DNA from: an uncultured Candidatus Saccharibacteria bacterium
GTDB lineage: Bacteria; Patescibacteriota; Saccharimonadia; Saccharimonadales; Saccharimonadaceae
Assembly: GCA_938041435.1 (NCBI GenBank)
Contig: CALISR010000011.1
Location: 1 to 24,926, forward strand
Length of the DNA stretch: 24,926 nt
Reading direction: 5' to 3'
Shown here: positions 21,708-24,926 of the stretch, piece by piece
Position numbering within the stretch: position 1 is the stretch's first letter
How the letters are laid out: each line of letters begins with the position of its first letter
Position numbers and translations under genes: made by a program
The notes under the pieces: generated by a model
Told to the model about the DNA's origin: nothing
Database searches by the model: none
The model's input: only the letters and a program-made list of their open reading frames with translations

Positions 21708-22283
21708 TCACTCCCCCACCAGCTCCTCAAGCTCGGCCATTGTGCGGCGATTGGCTGTGTGGAGGATGGCGCGCATGCCAGCGGCTTCAGCCCCAGAGCA
21801 GTTATCCAGCCGGTCATCAATCATCACACACTGGCCAGGCGGCACACCAAGCCGATCTGCCGCTAGCTCGAAGGCTTCGCGGCTTGGCTTGGCAACGTGC
21901 TCAGCATATGAGAGCACCACCGCATCGAAGAGCTCGCGCAGCTCACTGGGAGCAAACAGCCGCTCGATCGTATCGCTCCCCACATTACTCAGCAGCCCCA
22001 CCTTGATGGCTGGGTGGTGCTGGCGCAGCGTGTGGATCATGGCGATCAGCTCGCTATTGCGCACATGCACCTGCTCAAGCAACGCCGCTATCTGGGCTGG
22101 CGTCTGCTCCGAGAGCCGTGCCACCTCTGTAATAAATTCCTGCCGCGAGATATAGCCATAGTCCGACTGCTTGTTAATATCCTCTAGCTCGGCCCGGCGA
22201 TCCGGTGGGCTACTCGCCATCAGCACCTCAATGCTCCCACCATAGAGCACACCAAAACAATCAAAAATTACTGCACGAATCAT
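21708..22283 (-). CDS. HAD-superfamily hydrolase (191 aa)
   Basis: A haloacid-dehalogenase-fold hydrolase, probably acting on a small phosphorylated metabolite. Motif I is IFDCFGVLY: the nucleophile D8 is present but the second Asp of the usual DxD, the general acid of phosphatases, is Phe10. Motif II is LLSNVGS, motif III lies at HVAKPSREAF and motif IV is VMIDDRLDNCSGAEAAGM with the DD pair. A helical cap occupies residues about 15-80. The D-x-F signature resembles dehalogenase-like members more than classical phosphatases, so the reaction is open. The ATG at 22283 has no ribosome-binding site and lies eight bases after a TATAAT, so it should be leaderless. First gene of the operon with mutM and holA. 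Confidence 0.93.
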   Translation of the reverse strand: MIRAVIFDCFGVLYGGSIEVLMASSPPDRRAELEDINKQSDYGYISRQEFITEVARLSEQTPAQIAALLEQVHVRNSELIAMIHTLRQHHPAIKVGLLSNVGSDTIERLFAPSELRELFDAVVLSYAEHVAKPSREAFELAADRLGVPPGQCVMIDDRLDNCSGAEAAGMRAILHTANRRTMAELEELVGE

Positions 22284-22290
22284 ACGCTCG

Positions 22291-22299
22291 ATTATACCA
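22291..22299 (-). promoter_or_regulatory. Leaderless extended -10 promoter of the HAD-mutM-holA operon
   Basis: TGGTATAAT on the minus strand, a full extended -10 consensus, then seven bases (CGAGCGT) and the ATG. No -35 match at the right spacing. Confidence 0.8.
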
Positions 22300-22560
22300 T
22301 TGGCAGTGGGGTGTGGCTAGCATGAGCATCAGACAATCCGCGCAGAGTCATCGCACAATCGATACCTCAAAGCCATATTTATCCGCGTATAAGCTCCTCC
22401 CCCGCTTCTTCATTGGGTGGAGTGTGTGGAATTTTTTGGATCTTACGCAAGAGAACCGTGCTCTGGAGAGAACTAACTGTCACGGTATTTCATAAGAGGG
22501 TGCGCAGAACCACAGAGGTTATGTAAGCTTCGGGAGCGAGCCACGCAGCGTCTTTAATCT
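22300..22560. other. Gap between the 201-aa gene and the HAD operon
   Basis: About 260 bases with no supported gene on either strand. No T-loop or other tRNA signature, no strong hairpin followed by a T run, and only tiny open frames. The region could hold the 3' untranslated part of the upstream mRNA or a small RNA, but nothing in it points clearly to either. Confidence 0.4.
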
Positions 22561-23166
22561 TTATTGCGCCTTATCAAACATCGGTGCAAAGCCAGGGATC
22601 TGGTTGGCAAAGAGTGCATGGATCTTGGGTACATCGGCCTTCATCGAGCCAGGCGAGCCTTGGCAACTCGATGTCCAGATGCGCGTCTTCGTCACGCCGC
22701 TCTCCATCGTCTCGAAGGTGTAGAGCCGCCCAGCAGTGGCACACACCCCACGCACGTCGTCGTCGTCCACACTGCGCGTATCTTGGATTTGCGCCTTGCT
22801 GAGGGCATACACGAGCTGCTCGTAGGCCTGCTGGTTGTTCTCAAACTCCTTGCGGTCGAGCTGCTTGTCTAAGTAGCCTTGGTACACTGTATACGTCCGC
22901 TTATTGGGCGAAATCTCAATCTGGTACGAGCGGAAGGTCTCGTCTGCCACAATCGGCCCACGCACCGTCCAGCGGACACTGTTGGTCGCGTTGTGCGCCA
23001 CCACTTGGTCGTAGAAGCTCTCGGCTGATTGCTGCGTGTTGGTGTTGTTCGTCTCCTGGCGAGTCGCCACCATACGGATGACCGACGCAACTGCTGCCAC
23101 CACCAACGAAATCACCAAGATAGTGACAATAATCGGAAAAACTTTTGGCCGCTCGCCTTTATACAT
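22561..23166 (-). CDS. Unknown single-pass exported protein (201 aa)
   Basis: Not recognised. A short basic N-terminus (MYKGERPKVF) is followed by one strong membrane helix (about 11-37, PIIVTILVISLVVAAVASVI), so the remaining 165 residues should be outside, anchored by the uncleaved helix. The outer part contains ESFYDQVVAHNATNSVRWTVRG, an acidic DDDDVRGVCATAG and a second cysteine in TSSCQGSPG, a likely disulfide pair. The general plan resembles the exported proteins at 4148 and 5304, but I see no sequence similarity to them. The ATG at 23166 has no ribosome-binding site and lies seven bases after a TACTGT -10 with TTGAGT at 17 bases, so it is predicted leaderless; an upstream in-frame ATG at 23184 would overlap the promoter. 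Confidence 0.85.
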   Translation of the reverse strand: MYKGERPKVFPIIVTILVISLVVAAVASVIRMVATRQETNNTNTQQSAESFYDQVVAHNATNSVRWTVRGPIVADETFRSYQIEISPNKRTYTVYQGYLDKQLDRKEFENNQQAYEQLVYALSKAQIQDTRSVDDDDVRGVCATAGRLYTFETMESGVTKTRIWTSSCQGSPGSMKADVPKIHALFANQIPGFAPMFDKAQ

Positions 23167-23172
23167 GGAAAT

Positions 23173-23201
23173 ACAGTACCACAAACCCCAGAAAAACTCA
23201 A
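23173..23201 (-). promoter_or_regulatory. Leaderless promoter of the 201-aa protein
   Basis: TTGAGT (23196-23201), 17 bases, TACTGT (23173-23178) preceded by TGG (extended -10), six bases (ATTTCC), ATG. The -10 hexamer is poor but the other elements compensate. Confidence 0.65.
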
Positions 23202-23364
23202 CACTTCTGACAGTAATCTAAGCTATAAAACACTTGCTAAGCTACTCTACCGCAAAAATACAACCCATCATTCACACCTCGGGTGCTTGGTTTGCTCAAG
23301 AGCCATACAACCAGCAATAGCCTATCCCCACGGCTTCCTCGGATACTCAGCACCGCGCTACAAG

Positions 23365-24645
23365 CTAGTACCAGCTAACACGCTGTCCACTACCAAGGAG
23401 TGTGCTGGTCGTCTTCGTATTCTTTTGGAGTGGCGTATTTGGTGTATGTGCGGGCTTCTTGGCAAAGGAACGATGAGATGATGTCTCAACAAATACATTT
23501 GAGTGGTTTTGCGCGAGCATGTCGCCCTTATTCTTGTCATCCTTGTTCGGCGTATGAGGTTGAGCATTGTGCGTGGCGGGCTGTTCCTCGGTTTGCTGCT
23601 TTGCTTCGTCCTTGTTGCGGATGAGCTCCTGCATGGCTGGTGAGCGGTTAATCAACTCCCCAATCATCGCAAGATCATCAATTGTGGCATCACTGGCTGC
23701 TGCGTCATGGGCAGTAAAAATACCATCGTTATAGTCACTTACCCGCTGCGCAATCAATGGATCAGCCTGCTTTATGTCATCAAAGGTCATCTCACCATTC
23801 TTCACACTATCGAGCAGCTCTTCGCCCAGTGCAGCACACACTAGCTCGTACGACTCGCGGTGGTTCAGTAATTTGCCATGATCACGCGCGTGTTGCTCGT
23901 TCATTGTGTCGGTGCCTGTTTTTTGCTCTTCCACCGCTGCATCAATCGCTGCAACAGTCGTCAGTTTATTAACACGTGCTTCTGTCTTGTCATCAACGTC
24001 AAAGCCAACGTTCTCAACTGCTGCAGTTGTAGCTGTTTTTTGTTTTTCAAACTGATGCCTTGTTGGCTGATCGTTGATCGTCTTGACAAGATTACCCACT
24101 TCTTCTCGAGCACCAAGCGTCGAGCCACCGTTGGCTTGGCGCAATGTTTCTGCTGTGTCACCATCAAGTTTTTTCGTCACACTCACAGTGTTGATGGCAG
24201 GGTTGTTTGAGAAGAAGTGCGTGCCTTTGTTGTCTTCCTCTTCATCCGTTTGTGGCTCCTGCTCTGGTAGGGGTGTATCGCGCTCAATATCATCAGCCAC
24301 TTCAGGATCAGTCTTGTTGTTTAAGTCATCATACACACCAGCAACGATTGCTTCATCTTTGTTATGCGGTGCGTAGAGCGCATCAACCTGCCTTGCGAGG
24401 TCATTCATCCGTGGGTCGGGATTGCTATTCTCTCGCGTAGCAGTATCTGTTGTGTCGAAGGTACTGCTGGGCGCACTGTTGCCACCAAGACCAGCGTAGA
24501 GACTCTCTGCCGCGGCTTTATTATTCTCAAACTGCGCAGAATCTGCCGCTTGAGTGACACCAAGCCGCTCACGAATCTCCCTTTGTGTGATTGGGTCAAG
24601 CTCGTAATAATTATCAGGTAATTTGTTTGTTGTCTGGGGGTACAT
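23365..24645 (-). CDS. Unknown acidic, Thr/Asn/Gln-rich protein (426 aa)
   Basis: Not recognised. Strongly hydrophilic with no signal peptide or membrane helix; probably largely disordered at both ends. An acidic middle (about residues 125-140, PLPEQEPQTDEEEDNKG) precedes a helical part, and residues about 310-345 contain TIDDLAMIGELINRSPAM followed by QELIRNKDE, which resembles segments in the 233-aa and 432-aa unknowns. The last 60 residues are basic and Ser/Thr/Asn-rich. The ATG at 24645 has GGAG nine bases upstream and a well-placed promoter; the frame is open for 21 more codons upstream but these overlap the promoter. Probably lineage-specific. Confidence 0.83.
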   Translation of the reverse strand: MYPQTTNKLPDNYYELDPITQREIRERLGVTQAADSAQFENNKAAAESLYAGLGGNSAPSSTFDTTDTATRENSNPDPRMNDLARQVDALYAPHNKDEAIVAGVYDDLNNKTDPEVADDIERDTPLPEQEPQTDEEEDNKGTHFFSNNPAINTVSVTKKLDGDTAETLRQANGGSTLGAREEVGNLVKTINDQPTRHQFEKQKTATTAAVENVGFDVDDKTEARVNKLTTVAAIDAAVEEQKTGTDTMNEQHARDHGKLLNHRESYELVCAALGEELLDSVKNGEMTFDDIKQADPLIAQRVSDYNDGIFTAHDAAASDATIDDLAMIGELINRSPAMQELIRNKDEAKQQTEEQPATHNAQPHTPNKDDKNKGDMLAQNHSNVFVETSSHRSFAKKPAHTPNTPLQKNTKTTSTLLGSGQRVSWY

Positions 24646-24689
24646 CTGGTTTTTCTCCGCTTGTAGGGCTGTTGTTATTCGTTTGTTAC

Positions 24690-24718
24690 ACAATAGAACC
24701 TCCAGCAAGAAAAGTCAA
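24690..24718 (-). promoter_or_regulatory. Promoter of the 426-aa protein
   Basis: TTGACT (24713-24718), 17 bases, TATTGT (24690-24695). The leader would be about 38 bases with a GGAG ribosome-binding site. Confidence 0.72.
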
Positions 24719-24881
24719 GCCAGCTTCGCCCAAATCACACAAGCTATCAGTCGCCTCACACTTCCTCTCCCGCTTCCCCTTCGTCAACCTGCAGGCGAAC
24801 GCTTCTCTTGCCAGATCACCTGCTCTGCTGCTTCTCTTAATTCACTATATATCTACCAAAACATTGCCATCTTCTTCCTTC

Positions 24882-24913
24882 AAACCAGGCGAATTTCGAA
24901 ATTCGCCTGGTTT
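24882..24913. terminator. Perfect 32-base palindrome, probable bidirectional terminator
   Basis: Arms beginning AAACCAGGCGAATTTC are perfectly complementary over 16 bases with no spacer. The stem is bounded by AAA and TTT, and a T run (GTTTTTTC) follows on the plus strand shortly after. It most likely ends a minus-strand gene that begins beyond the right edge. The 160 bases between it and the promoter of the 426-aa gene hold nothing I recognise. Confidence 0.65.
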
Positions 24914-24926
24914 ACCCTGTTTTTTC

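Noticed and set aside
21708..21710. Recoding of TGA as glycine, as in some Patescibacteria
   Set aside because: The HAD gene ends at TGA exactly where the family ends and mutM begins six bases later; no conserved protein here reads through TGA.
22300..22560. tRNA or small structured RNA in the gap
   Set aside because: No T-loop, anticodon arm or stable stem with a T run could be found on either strand by eye.
1..24926. CRISPR array, insertion sequence, prophage or defence system
   Set aside because: No regularly spaced repeats, transposase, integrase, terminal inverted repeats or known defence domains are visible anywhere in the window.

Overview
The window looks like a stretch of a small-genome ultramicrobacterium, most likely Candidatus Saccharibacteria (TM7, Patescibacteria). 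That placement comes from recognising the gene mix and protein style, not from a search. Every gene I can support lies on the minus strand, so transcription runs from high to low coordinates across the whole 25 kb. TGA is used as an ordinary stop (for example in the HAD gene at 21708), so the UGA-glycine code of Gracilibacteria/SR1 does not apply. I see no tRNA, rRNA, CRISPR array, insertion sequence or prophage gene.

Layout from the right (upstream) end: a palindromic terminator (24882-24913); a 426-aa acidic protein of unknown function (23365-24645); a 201-aa membrane-anchored protein (22561-23166); a three-gene DNA-maintenance operon of HAD hydrolase, mutM and holA (19875-22283); a 173-aa four-helix membrane protein; rpsT (S20); a 514-aa DHH/DHHA1-like protein that has lost its catalytic histidines; truB plus a sugar mutarotase; a 446-aa unknown; rpsO (S15); a 233-aa unknown; a GNAT acetyltransferase; a 432-aa unknown; a secreted, C-terminally membrane-anchored Spherulin-4/GH135-like glycoside hydrolase; an 82-aa unknown; pnp (PNPase); two paralogous single-pass exported proteins; and an autoregulated PadR / ABC ATPase / FtsX-like permease operon.

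Four themes tie the window together. (1) Transcription and translation control: most genes or small operons have their own recognisable sigma70-type promoter, often with a TGn extended -10. In at least seven cases the -10 hexamer sits only 6-8 bases before the ATG, which predicts leaderless mRNAs; genes inside operons instead have good Shine-Dalgarno sequences. (2) RNA and translation housekeeping: pnp, rpsO, rpsT, truB. (3) Cell surface: the anchored glycosidase, three single-pass exported proteins each with a conserved-looking cysteine pair, and an ABC exporter module. These are the genes most likely to matter to an organism living on a bacterial host. (4) Intrinsic terminators, four of which share the same stem sequence (AAAACACC/GGTGTTTT).

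The most interesting items are the leaderless promoter architecture, the GH135-like surface enzyme, the pseudo-DHH protein, the paralogous Cys-pair exported family, and a shared SP-x-M motif linking three unknown cytosolic proteins.
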